Assembly: GCA_050288105.1 (NCBI GenBank)
Contig: JBNKDE010000003.1
Span: forward strand, 248,001 to 312,000
Length of the DNA stretch: 64,000 nt
Reading direction: 5' to 3'
Source of the DNA: JACNJF01 sp050288105
GTDB taxonomy: Bacteria > Pseudomonadota > Gammaproteobacteria > GCA-001735895
Position numbers and translations under genes: made by a program. This document shows, one piece after another, positions 36,600-46,600 of this stretch. The notes beneath the pieces are model-generated. The model worked only from the letters and a program-made list of their open reading frames with translations, did no database searches and was not told where the DNA came from. The first letter of the stretch is position 1; each line of letters starts with the position of its first letter.

Positions 36600-36960
36600 A
36601 ATTTTTGAGGGGCGTATTATGGCGCTGATGGTGGATTTATTGCAATTGGGATTGCAGGGGTATCTCTTCATATTTTTTCAACTGTTATTACGAGGCATGC
36701 AGCAACGACGAAATCTTTTGGGGTCGTTATTAACTGACCGGACATGTGTTTCACATGCCTATGCTTTCCCTACTCCGTAGCAACTTAAAAGTACGCATGC
36801 GAGTCACTTTTTTTGGACAAGCAAAAAAGGGGCTCGCACGCGCACTCGTCAGCTGCTACAAAGCAAGCAAAGTTAAAGCGTGTGAAACCATATTCCCTGA
36901 GACAAAAGTTTGCCCAACTCCATCCGCAATGCCATGATTAACCTAACCAACTACAAATAA
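36600..36960. other. Intergenic region without a supported gene
   Basis: This gap between amgK and mazG holds stretches such as GTTTCACATGCC next to ACATGTGT and an A/G-rich tract (GGACAAGCAAAAAAGGGGC) that look like a decayed intergenic repeat rather than coding sequence. An open frame on the plus strand (36746-36937) has no recognisable family, no good ribosome site and repeat-like basic composition. The promoters of both flanking genes must lie here, but I cannot place them firmly. Confidence 0.4.
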
Positions 36961-36969
36961 ACATCAAAC

Positions 36970-37749
36970 ATGCCCGACTTATCCCCCCTAACCAACCTAA
37001 TGGCCGCCCTACGCCACCCAGAAACCGGATGCCCCTGGGACATCAAACAAACCAGCGCCTCAATCGCCTCCTACACCCTGGAAGAAACCTACGAATTACT
37101 CCACGCCATCGAAAGCGGCGATATCGAACACACCAAAGAAGAGCTTGGTGATTTACTGTTCCACATCGTATTCCATGCCCAAATCGCCTCAGAAAATCAT
37201 CAATTCGATATCAACGATGTGATCAAATCAATCGTAGATAAAATGACCTATCGCCATCCCCATGTGTTTGATAAAGACCACGATAATCAACTCGACGATG
37301 AAGCCCTAAAACAACAATGGGCCAACCTGAAACAAAAAGGCAAAAAAGACAGTAGCCGAGTACTTGATGAGGTGGCACAAAAGCTTCCCGCCATGATGCG
37401 CGCACAGAAGTTACAGGACGTCGCCGCTGAATATTACTTCGACTGGCCGGATGCTATGCCAGTACTGGACAAGATCGAGGAAGAGATAGCAGAGTTGCGC
37501 GAGGCGATGATTCAGGGTGACCAGCAGCATGTGCGATCCGAGATGGGGGATATTCTGTTTGCCTGCGTCAATCTTGCGCGCCATGTCAAGGTTGATGCCG
37601 AATCTGCACTACGAAACACCAATGAAAAATTTATCCAGCGCTTTGATTACGTGGTAGATCAAATGCAGCGTTCCGGTATAGAGTTCAGCCCCGAGCAGCT
37701 TGATCAGATGGAGCACTTCTGGCAGCAGAGCAAAAGCGTCACTGGATAG
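36970..37749 (+). CDS. mazG: Nucleoside triphosphate pyrophosphohydrolase MazG
   Basis: A 259-residue tandem MazG protein. First domain: TYELLHAIESGD and EELGDLLFHIVFHAQ; second domain: EEEIAELREAM and EMGDILFACVNLARH, giving the EExxE and ExxD metal sites. It hydrolyses (d)NTPs to monophosphates and limits mutagenic nucleotides or ppGpp-linked stress. The first 100 bases are notably C-rich. It is followed by a TetR gene after 36 bases. Confidence 0.95.
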   Translation: MPDLSPLTNLMAALRHPETGCPWDIKQTSASIASYTLEETYELLHAIESGDIEHTKEELGDLLFHIVFHAQIASENHQFDINDVIKSIVDKMTYRHPHVFDKDHDNQLDDEALKQQWANLKQKGKKDSSRVLDEVAQKLPAMMRAQKLQDVAAEYYFDWPDAMPVLDKIEEEIAELREAMIQGDQQHVRSEMGDILFACVNLARHVKVDAESALRNTNEKFIQRFDYVVDQMQRSGIEFSPEQLDQMEHFWQQSKSVTG

Positions 37750-37785
37750 CGACAAACGGCATAATTTTGGTTAAAATCCTGCTCC

Positions 37786-38388
37786 ATGCAAAAAAGTCGA
37801 ATCAATACAGAAGGCCGCATCCTGCAAGCGGTAAAAACCCTTTTACTGGAACAGGGCTTTCCCGAAGTTGGCATAAATGCGATTGCGCGCGCTGCTGGTT
37901 GCGACAAGGTCTTAATCTATCGCTATTTCGGTGGATTCGACGGGCTGTTACAACGCTTCGCTGATGAACAGGATCTTTGGTGGGATGTGAATGAAATCAT
38001 CACTGAAAACATGGATGAAATCAGCCAGATGTCTCTGCCCCACTTTCTGGATTTATTATTAAAACGCCACATAAAGGCAGTGCAGAGTCGTCCTTTGACC
38101 CAGGAAATCATGGCCTGGGAAATGTCCGCCAGCAATCCACTCACTCAAACCCTGAACCGTATCCGTAGTGAGCAGGGGATGCTACTGGTTAAAAAGGTCC
38201 GTCTGCATTTCAACCAGCCCAATATCGACGTTGGCGGCATACTGGGGATTTTTGGCGCAGCCATTAATTATCTGGTGATTCGCTCTCGACATAGTGATTC
38301 TGAATATAAAACCGAAGAATGGTGGCGTCTGGAACACACCATTAGCAGCCTGTTAAGTTGTAATACGGATCCAGCAGCCAGGCGCTAA
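37786..38388 (+). CDS. TetR-family transcriptional regulator
   Basis: A 200-residue protein whose N-terminus is a TetR HTH (ILQAVKTLLLEQGFPEVGIN, AIARAAGCDKVLIYRYFGG). The ligand domain is not assigned. It has no divergent partner; downstream lies the HExxH protein gene. Target unknown. Confidence 0.9.
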   Translation: MQKSRINTEGRILQAVKTLLLEQGFPEVGINAIARAAGCDKVLIYRYFGGFDGLLQRFADEQDLWWDVNEIITENMDEISQMSLPHFLDLLLKRHIKAVQSRPLTQEIMAWEMSASNPLTQTLNRIRSEQGMLLVKKVRLHFNQPNIDVGGILGIFGAAINYLVIRSRHSDSEYKTEEWWRLEHTISSLLSCNTDPAARR

Positions 38389-38426
38389 TCCTGGCATACA
38401 GGCTTTGAAATCAGGATTGAAATACA

Positions 38427-38915
38427 GTGCCCGAATCTACTCTCCGACTCTCTGAAGTAAACGCCGACAGGCTTGCCAGCCTGCTTGCACGTTATCAAAT
38501 GAAACTGGAAATTGTCACAGACCAGGATATTCCCGGCAGCTTCTGGGGCGACGAGGAAGCAGGATTGATTGCAAATAGACTCTATGCGCGCCTGGATACT
38601 CCCATCCATTCCATACTGCATGAAGTCTGCCACTATATCTGTATGGACGAGACTCGACGCAGCAAACTGGATACCAACGCCGAGGGTGATTACGACGAAG
38701 AAAACGGGGTCTGTTTCCTGCAGATTCTGCTCGCGGATGAGCTCCCTGAGATGGGTAGAGAGCGTATGATGCAGGACATGGATGCCTGGGGATATACCTT
38801 CAGGCTGGGGTCAGCAAAAGCCTGGTTCGAGCAGGATGCGGCTGATGCGCAGGCCTGGTTGCAAAGCCATCGGCTGGTCGATCAGCAACAGACCACCTTT
38901 CAACTAAGACAGTAA
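38427..38915 (+). CDS. Small HExxH-motif protein, putative metallopeptidase
   Basis: A 162-residue soluble protein with HEVCHYICMDETRR at about residues 70-83, an HExxH zinc signature followed by a possible third ligand in the acidic stretch DYDEENGVCFLQILLADELP. No signal peptide. I do not recognise a characterised family; its size and the order of motifs suggest a minimal gluzincin-like domain. The start is GTG. It is flanked by a TetR gene and a DUF502 gene on the same strand. Confidence 0.7.
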   Translation: MPESTLRLSEVNADRLASLLARYQMKLEIVTDQDIPGSFWGDEEAGLIANRLYARLDTPIHSILHEVCHYICMDETRRSKLDTNAEGDYDEENGVCFLQILLADELPEMGRERMMQDMDAWGYTFRLGSAKAWFEQDAADAQAWLQSHRLVDQQQTTFQLRQ

Positions 38916-38940
38916 TGGCAAACCTTTAAGGGAATCACCT

Positions 38941-39516
38941 ATGAATGCGATTAGCCGTCACTTTACCAAAAACATACTTGCCGGACTGGTTGCTATCTTA
39001 CCCATTGGTGGATTAATTTTAACCATAGGCTATCTGGAGACGTCTATCTCCAGCGCCGGATTGACTCGACTACCTTTCTACTTTCCAGGCCTCGGCATTC
39101 TGCTGGTTTTAGTTCTGATTTATCTGATCGGATTAATTCTGACCACCTTTATCGGCAAATGGCTATGGAATGTTATCGATAAAGTCCTCAACAGCCTGCC
39201 CGCACTAGGCAAACTTTATCAAACCCTGAAACAAATCCTTGGCTATGGTGAGGGTGAAGATGCCATTTTCCAGCAAACGGTGCTGGTTCCAGCACAAGGT
39301 GGATGTGGCCAGGAAATTGGTTTGGTGACGAATCGGGTTCAGCTTCCTGATGGTACAGAAAATCTGGTGATTTTTATTCCAGGCTCACCCAATCCTACCA
39401 CTGGCAGACTGATTATTGCGCACCCTGATAAAATTACCCTTACCAAAGCACCAGTCAATACTGCGTTTAAGATCCTGCTTGCAGCTGGTAAATCAGAAAT
39501 TGAGTTAACCAATTAA
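38941..39516 (+). CDS. DUF502 membrane protein
   Basis: A 191-residue protein with two membrane segments (about 12-30 and 45-72), a typical DUF502 block after them (GKWLWNVIDKVLNSLPALGK, LYQTLKQILGYG) and a C-terminal beta domain (IFIPGSPNPTTGRLI). The family is widespread and of unknown function. AAGGGAA precedes the ATG. Confidence 0.92.
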   Translation: MNAISRHFTKNILAGLVAILPIGGLILTIGYLETSISSAGLTRLPFYFPGLGILLVLVLIYLIGLILTTFIGKWLWNVIDKVLNSLPALGKLYQTLKQILGYGEGEDAIFQQTVLVPAQGGCGQEIGLVTNRVQLPDGTENLVIFIPGSPNPTTGRLIIAHPDKITLTKAPVNTAFKILLAAGKSEIELTN

Positions 39517-39809
39517 TTTGAAATCAGGCTTTACTGGCAAATAATCGGGCAGTAGTGGAATAAACCTGCTGTACCACGTTACCGAATCAAAAATTCAGCC
39601 CCACCTCCGGCAATGGTCTACAATTTAGAAAAGAATTGAAAATAACCATTTCGGGCTTTCTGCGCAAAACATAAATAACTGAAATGAAGTCCTTCAGCTG
39701 TTATCGGACTATCTTAGACGCAGACATCAATAGTGCTGGATATGATTAGCTGAAAATAAATGCTTATCTGATTATATACGCCAATTCATCACCTCCCATA
39801 TGAGGCTAT

Positions 39810-42080
39810 ATGTTTAAAAGCACAACAGTACGAGCTGCACTCATCCAGCACATCGTAGAAGCCAGTACCATTTCGATATTCGTATCTATCGTGGTTGCCC
39901 TTGTACTCTTCTATGTACAAAGTGAGGTCATCCCCTACGCAACAGCCGTCATCTGGTTCACCGCATTTATTGCGGCAGCCCTGTTCAGGGCGATCATGAG
40001 TTTTCACTTCAGGCGATTCTGCGCAACAGCGGAGCGTGAAATTAATTCTCGTCTGCTAAATTTACGCATTGGAATTTTATCCACCGCAACCATTTGGGGG
40101 GCAGCCAGTTATTTATTTTTCCCCACCGGTTATCCTGACCATCAATTATTCCTCATCTTTATGATGGCAGGGTTGACCTCTGGTGCGGTAGTGACCTACG
40201 CAGCCGATACCATAAGCGCTCATGGCTTTTCGATAATTGTACTGACACCACTGAGCATCCGAATCTTTCAGGAAGGCAGCGATCTGGCCCTGGCGATGAC
40301 TATAGGCGTTATAATGTATCTGCTCTACATCATAATGATTGGGCGTCATGTCAGCCGTACCTTGATTGAAAATATTGAATTGCGCATTCTTGCATCAGAA
40401 CATGAAGAAGAAGCCCGCAAAAGCGAAGAATACTACAGGCTTATTATCAATCATGCACCGGTAGGGATATTCCATTACGACAACTTTATGAAGATCACCC
40501 ACTGCAATGAGCGCTTTGCCGAGATACTCAATACCTTACCTGATCGTATCTTTGGTCTGGATATGAACACGCTCAGAGACCAGTCTGTCCTCCCGGCCTT
40601 GCAAAAGGCGCTAGATGGAGAGCTGGGATCTTACGAAGGTTTGTATAAACCCACATTGAGTGAAAGCAACATCTGGATTTCCATGACCTGCGCTCCCTCA
40701 AGCAATCGTTCGGGCCGTATTATTGGTGGTGTTGCTATTATTCAGGACATCTCGATCATCCATAAATCCCTGTATAGAGTGACTGCATTGCTCGATTCAA
40801 TGGCGGAAGGTGCTTATGGAATTGACCTGAATGACCGCTGCACGTTTGTCAATCGAGCATTTCTGGACATGTTGGGTTACGACACGGCAGAAGAAGTCAT
40901 CGGCCAACCCATACACGAACTGATACATTATGCCCATGCCGATGGTAGCCATTACCCGACCTCAGAATGTCACATTTATTTTGGCAACCATTTCCATAGT
41001 CAGGTACATATTACTGACGAAGTCTTCTGGAGAAAAGACGGTAGCTCCTTTGCTGTGGAGTACTGGGCACAACCCGTGTATGAGGGCGATGTTCTGGCCG
41101 GCGCCATAATCACCTTTATTGATATCACTGAACGATTGAAGGTGATGAGTGATTTGCAGGAGAGTGAGGAACGATTCAGACAGATGTTTGAAAGTCATAG
41201 CGCTATGATGCTACTAACCGATCCGCTGTCTGGCCTGATCATTGATGCAAACCCTGCTGCAGCTGATTTTTATGGGTACCCACTCAATACCTTACGTGGC
41301 AAAAGTATGGGTAGTATTAACGCTCGTAATGAATCCCAAAAGGAATATGATGCATACCTCAGTTATGAGCCACTGCCAAATCACTCTGCTTTTGAACACC
41401 GGCTGGCGAGTGGTGAGATCCGTAACGTCGAGATTTATTCATCCTCAATTTATTTTGGTGACAAGGAGCTGTGCTTTTCAATTATTCACGATATTACCGA
41501 GCGCAAACTGATAGAGGAACAGATACACAATCTAGCTTTTTACGATGCATTAACCCATCTACCCAATCGACGGCTATTGTATAACCGGCTGGAGCAATCG
41601 CTTATTATCAGTAAAAGACATCACTGTTATGGCGCTCTGATGTTCCTCGATCTGGATAATTTCAAACCCCTTAATGATGCTCATGGACATGGGGCCGGGG
41701 ACTTACTGCTTATTGAAGTAGCACGCCGTATTACCATGAATATCAGAGATACCGACACAGCGGCACGTTTTGGAGGTGATGAATTTGTCATCATGCTCAC
41801 TGAGCTGGAATCCAGCTCTGAACAAGCAAACCTTCAGGTACAGAGAGTCGCTGAAAAGATTCGTATGGCATTATCCCGCCCTTATCTTCTAACTTTGAGC
41901 GTCGATGATTCAAATACACTCGTTTCCGTAGAACATCACTGCAGCTGTAGCATCGGCGTTGTACTCTATAAACATCAGGACTTGCGTGAAGATATACTGC
42001 GTAGAGCTGATATGGTCATGTATGAGGCCAAACAGCGTGGGCGCAACTGTGTAGTCGTTGAGCCCTTAAATTCTGAATGA
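39810..42080 (+). CDS. Membrane-anchored PAS-PAS-PAS-GGDEF diguanylate cyclase
   Basis: 756 residues. The first about 190 contain five or six membrane segments (SIFVSIVVALVLFYV and later), followed by a coiled coil and three PAS domains (about 205-320, 325-455 and 465-580; linkers ITERLKVMSDLQ and ITERKLIEEQIH). The C-terminal GGDEF domain has the active-site motif GGDEF and the inhibitory RxxD site five residues before it (RDTD-TAARF). No EAL domain follows. It should make c-di-GMP in response to membrane or cytosolic signals. GAGG precedes the ATG. Confidence 0.95.
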   Translation: MFKSTTVRAALIQHIVEASTISIFVSIVVALVLFYVQSEVIPYATAVIWFTAFIAAALFRAIMSFHFRRFCATAEREINSRLLNLRIGILSTATIWGAASYLFFPTGYPDHQLFLIFMMAGLTSGAVVTYAADTISAHGFSIIVLTPLSIRIFQEGSDLALAMTIGVIMYLLYIIMIGRHVSRTLIENIELRILASEHEEEARKSEEYYRLIINHAPVGIFHYDNFMKITHCNERFAEILNTLPDRIFGLDMNTLRDQSVLPALQKALDGELGSYEGLYKPTLSESNIWISMTCAPSSNRSGRIIGGVAIIQDISIIHKSLYRVTALLDSMAEGAYGIDLNDRCTFVNRAFLDMLGYDTAEEVIGQPIHELIHYAHADGSHYPTSECHIYFGNHFHSQVHITDEVFWRKDGSSFAVEYWAQPVYEGDVLAGAIITFIDITERLKVMSDLQESEERFRQMFESHSAMMLLTDPLSGLIIDANPAAADFYGYPLNTLRGKSMGSINARNESQKEYDAYLSYEPLPNHSAFEHRLASGEIRNVEIYSSSIYFGDKELCFSIIHDITERKLIEEQIHNLAFYDALTHLPNRRLLYNRLEQSLIISKRHHCYGALMFLDLDNFKPLNDAHGHGAGDLLLIEVARRITMNIRDTDTAARFGGDEFVIMLTELESSSEQANLQVQRVAEKIRMALSRPYLLTLSVDDSNTLVSVEHHCSCSIGVVLYKHQDLREDILRRADMVMYEAKQRGRNCVVVEPLNSE

Positions 42081-42191
42081 TCATCCAGCCCTGGCGAAAA
42101 TCTTAAAAAAGATAACCTGTAGGTATGACTATAAGTGCGAGCCCAGGATAACTGAAATCTATCTCCATTCCGAAATAAACGACCAAATTAT

Positions 42192-42839
42192 CTAAGGTAT
42201 CACGTAAAACAATACCGAGAAGTAATGTAATACGCTGCCCGCCAGCACAAACAAATGCCAGATTGCGTGGTTGTAGGGCATTTTATCTCGAATATAGAAA
42301 ATAACTCCAAGCGAATAGCTCAGCCCACCCAGAAGTAACAGTACCAGCCCTCCGGTCTCCACCCCGGCTAACATCGGCTTGATCGCGATCACAACGATCC
42401 AGCCCAGGCCCAGATATAAGCCAAGAGAAAGTTTCTTAAATCGAGGCAGGTTAAAAAACTCGAGTATGGCGCCAAAAATCGCAATCGACCAGATGACCGC
42501 GAAAAGTGACCACCCCCACGCCCCTCTCAGCGTCACCAGTAGAAAAGGGGTATAGGTTCCGGCTATCAACAGGTAGATCGCTGCGTGATCCAGTTGTTTC
42601 AGCACCAGTTTGGCACGCGGATTGGGGATACCATGATATAAAGAAGAGGCGCTGTACAGCACCACCAGGCTCGCGCCATAGATACTACTACTAACAATAT
42701 GCCAGGCATTGCCGTTTAGCGTAGAAAAAGCCACCAGTACCGCAAGTCCAGCAATACTAAGTAAAACACCAACTCCATGGGTAATGGTATGGGCAATTTC
42801 TTCACCGGTCGTATACCCGACACTGCTCACCTGAGACAT
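42192..42839 (-). CDS. Hemolysin III / PAQR family membrane protein
   Basis: A 215-residue protein with seven membrane segments and the family residues THGVG near the N-terminus, SSLYHGI, LDHAAIYLLIAGTYTP and a terminal HLFVLAGSVLHY. The His and Asp set fits the metal site of PAQR-type hydrolases. In E. coli such a protein (YqfA) affects membrane fluidity. Monocistronic. Confidence 0.92.
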   Translation of the reverse strand: MSQVSSVGYTTGEEIAHTITHGVGVLLSIAGLAVLVAFSTLNGNAWHIVSSSIYGASLVVLYSASSLYHGIPNPRAKLVLKQLDHAAIYLLIAGTYTPFLLVTLRGAWGWSLFAVIWSIAIFGAILEFFNLPRFKKLSLGLYLGLGWIVVIAIKPMLAGVETGGLVLLLLGGLSYSLGVIFYIRDKMPYNHAIWHLFVLAGSVLHYFSVLFYVIP

Positions 42840-42961
42840 GAATACAATTCCGGAGGGTAACTAAAGAGCACAAATAGTCTCAAATCAAAACTAATTATTC
42901 AATAGAAATATTCCCTGTTAGCTTTTACTAAAAAATAACAGGGGGCAGGAGTTGCAATATT

Positions 42962-43429
42962 TCACGTGCCAGCAAGCAATTGAACCGCTGTTCCTGTAGC
43001 CACAATCAGGAATCGTTTTTTATTATTTTCCGAGTCAAGCGGCGTATGCTGCAAACGCACATCAGTAACTGCTTCAGCGTTACAGCTCAATGCCTGAGCC
43101 CGTAACAGCTGCATCACACGTCTTCTGGCGTGCTGAAACTCCTGTTCTGCACGTTTTTCAAACTGTACATTTTGACTAAAAGCAGCCATTTCAATCATAA
43201 AAACAGTTTCTGCCGAGATGAAGTCGATCTGCTTTGCAATCGGACGCCCCGCAATACTCGATGAAGCACTCAGGATTACCTTGGCAAGATAATCACGGTA
43301 TACATCAACCGGCACCTTGCTCCAGTTTCCCGTTTCTCGTGCATCAGCAAGCGCCGTCCTGATTTCTTCCAGACGCTTTAGCTGAAAGTCACGCTCACTA
43401 ATCACATATTCTGTTTGGTCATAGTCCAT
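42962..43429 (-). CDS. Protein with YbjQ-like C-terminal segment
   Basis: About 155 residues from the ATG at 43429, which has a well-placed GGAG; a longer TTG-initiated form would start at 43474. The middle is helical (EKRAEQEFQHARRRVMQLL), and the end (ALSCNAEAVTDVRLQHT, then LIVATGTAVQL) resembles the YbjQ/DUF74 heavy-metal-binding-like pattern. No signal peptide. It lies 200 bp beyond the multihaem cytochrome gene, on the same strand. Function unknown. Confidence 0.65.
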   Translation of the reverse strand: MDYDQTEYVISERDFQLKRLEEIRTALADARETGNWSKVPVDVYRDYLAKVILSASSSIAGRPIAKQIDFISAETVFMIEMAAFSQNVQFEKRAEQEFQHARRRVMQLLRAQALSCNAEAVTDVRLQHTPLDSENNKKRFLIVATGTAVQLLAGT

Positions 43430-43569
43430 CGCATTATCTCCAGGCCATTCAATTCTGGATATTACCGCGATCAACCCGCTGCTACCAGCTAGCAGATCAC
43501 AGTGTTATCAGTATATGACCGTTGCCGTATGAAGATAATGCAGAAAACTAAAATACCTACAACAATTAA

Positions 43570-43597
43570 TGACCATCACCCAAAAAGAGGTGATGGT
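43570..43597 (-). terminator. Probable terminator of the multihaem cytochrome gene
   Basis: GACCATCACC and GGTGATGGTC form a perfect 10-bp stem with an 8-base loop, 34 bases after the cytochrome stop. The T-run on the minus strand is weak (ATTAATTG), so efficiency is uncertain. Confidence 0.65.
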
Positions 43598-43630
43598 CTA
43601 TTAAATGCAGAGTCTGAAAAGCTCAGAGGA

Positions 43631-46600
43631 CTACCAACTGCTGGAAGAAACTCTATGACAGCCGCTTCTACCACAATTCGCATATCCACTGCTGCTGGTA
43701 TTCTCGATTCTTGATTGAGAGTGCTCTCTTCTTCCATCATTGTAATGACAGGCAACACAATAAGGAGCCAGATCAGCCCTTTCACTCCAGGGGAAATTCG
43801 CCGTAGTAATCGGGAATACACTATTCGGGAAGTTTCCAGTATGGCACTCATTACAACCATTTGCGGCTATCCGACGAGTTGAATGAGTGCCTGGATAATT
43901 ACTGGTACTGTGTGAGAACGACCAGTTAGATGTGTTATGACACCAGTCACACTGCGCTGTCGCATTAATATGACCCGATGGTTTAGGTGTTGCACCACCA
44001 TTAGTGACATGGCAATTGGTACAGTTACCAGCACTGGATGCATCGTGCGTCCAGCTTCCGCCAGCAAACGTGCCCGCATTCGCATTATGGCAGGAACGAC
44101 AATCCAGAGAAGTGACCAGGTGGGTTGGCAGTGCATCATCTTTACCTGTAGCGGTGGCCGAGCCATCAACATGACAGGAATCACAGCGAGTGCTTGCAGT
44201 AACCCCGCTATGGTCAAATACGGCCCCAGCAAAAGTGTCAAAGCCGAAATGACAGGTTCCGCAATCCTGAGAGGTATCGATATGCGTTGCTGACTTGGGT
44301 GTCGCATATCCAGGGTTAGTGTTATGACAACTGTCACAGCGGGCAGACGCTGAATTCTGGCTATGATCAAAAGTGCCTGGAATGAAGCCTGAGGTTACGT
44401 GACATGCGCGGCAGTCCTGACTGGTAGGCACATGTCCTAATGGAGGCTCCTTACCTGAGGCAGCGTTGCCATTATGGCAGGTATCACAACGCGTGCTTGC
44501 AGTAATGCCACTATGATCAAAACTGGCGCCTGCAAAAGCAACCGTGTTATGACAAACAGAACAGTCACTATTATCGGTAGTATGTAAGGTATCGTTAGGC
44601 TCTCCAAGCGCACCACTACTTACATAAGAGCCATCATGACAGGATGTACAATTATTAGTGATACCTGAGTGACTAAAAGTACTGGGTTTGAAAGCACCGC
44701 CAGCAATATGACATGAACCACAGTCATCTGACCCCGTGGGCACATGGTTAACTGACATACCCGTGGCAGTGCTGCCATGGCAGGCGTCGCAACGTTGCGC
44801 CTGTACTGCAGGGCTACTGTGGTCCACACCTCCGTCCTTGAAATCAATCGCAGGATCCGATGAATGACACACAGAGCAGTCACTTGACGTCACGGGGTGA
44901 GTATTTGTATTCGTACTATTTGGGATAAAGTTCTTACCCTTGATCACAGGTGCCGGAGGCGTATTGAAGGTAAAGTCGCCGTTATGGCAGTTATCGCAAC
45001 GAACGTTCTGTATATCAGGACTGGAGTGATCCACATACGCACCATCCAGGAAGTTATTACTGGTGGTATGGCAGATTGAACAATCCGCAGTAACCGTGTT
45101 GTGAATCGTATCGCTGGGTTTACCCTTCGCATTCGGTAATACACCGACAAACGATCCATCATGGCAGGAAGCGCAATTACTGGTGATACCTGTGTGAGCG
45201 AAATTTGAGTAATCCGAGAAATCAACAGCAGAAGCTGAATGACAGAACTGGCAATCCTGCGAGGTCGGTAAATGGCTGGACGCTTTATATTTATTAGCAT
45301 CTGCGGCGTCTGGAAATAGCCTGCTGACATGGCAGCCTTCACAGCCTTCGGTCAGGCTATCATGCACAGCCGTCCTGAAATTAGTCACAGTAAAATCGCT
45401 GGTACTGGTATGACATACACTACATTCAGCCACGGAAGGGATATGCGTTGCATGCTTTGCTGTTGCATAGCCTGTCGCATGGCAGGATGCACAATCCGTA
45501 TCATTGCTTGGTATCGCCGCATGATCCCAGGTTGTTACAGTGAAAGTTGTATAACTACTAGCATCATAATGACAGGCGATACAGTCGAGCGCCCGTGTAG
45601 GTATATGCCCAACAGATTTGCCGACACTTTTAATGCCATCATGACAGGCAGCACAGACCGAGATATCGACGCCCGCATCGGTGTGTGTCATTACGATTGG
45701 GGTCGCAAAACTGCTGTAGTCTGTAGTGGTATGGCAGACATCACAATCCGCAGGCGAGCCCACCATTAATGGTATATGGTCTGCAAAGCTGGAAAGTCCT
45801 GTACTGATAACACCGTTATGACAGGAGTCACACCGATTAGCCACTAAATCAACGGTTGAGTGATCAAAAATACCAGTCGTGAAAGTCCCTGGTGTATGGC
45901 AGGCACCGCAATCAGCACCATTGGTGTCCACGTGCTGATAGGTCGCTGTCGGTGCAGGAATACCTGTAGCATCGATATCGCCAGGATTGACAGGTGCAAG
46001 GTCTCCGTGACAGTCCGCACAAAGTTTGCCGGGGGCCAGCACACTGTGATCGAAGAAGGTAGCACCAGCAAATGCTTCGGTGCTATGGCAAATAAAGCAG
46101 TCAAGATCCTGATTTATAGTTAACCCAGAATGATTAACATCATTCGGCATCTGAGTCGCACCAATATTGGTTGTCGCATCATTGTGACATTTAAAGCAGG
46201 CCGGCTCCTGGGGATTTAGTGAAATATCTATAGAGGCGTGATTGAACCCTCCAGTCTTGAATTGAGTAACCGAATGACAGACATCACAATCCAGGCTACC
46301 GTCACCCGCAATACTCATGTCAGCAGGGTGGAAACCAGTGCTGCTTCTTCCAATACCGTTGACGAGATCGTCGTTATGGCAGGAGTCACAGCGCTTGCCA
46401 AATACACTACCATTGGGGTCTGTATGATCTGGGTAGGCACCTTTAAAACTGGCTGTATTATGGCAGAAACCACAGTCGGACAGCGGCGGCTGGTGTATAG
46501 GTGTATCAACAGCACCTCTCGCAACTTTACCGTTGTGGCAGCCCTGACAGGCACGGGTGATATTTGAGTGGTCGTAAGAGCCATCCGCTTCAAGTGTTAA

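Noticed and set aside
36746..36937. 63-codon frame between amgK and mazG
   Set aside because: Basic, repeat-like composition, no ribosome site and no family; treated as decayed intergenic sequence.
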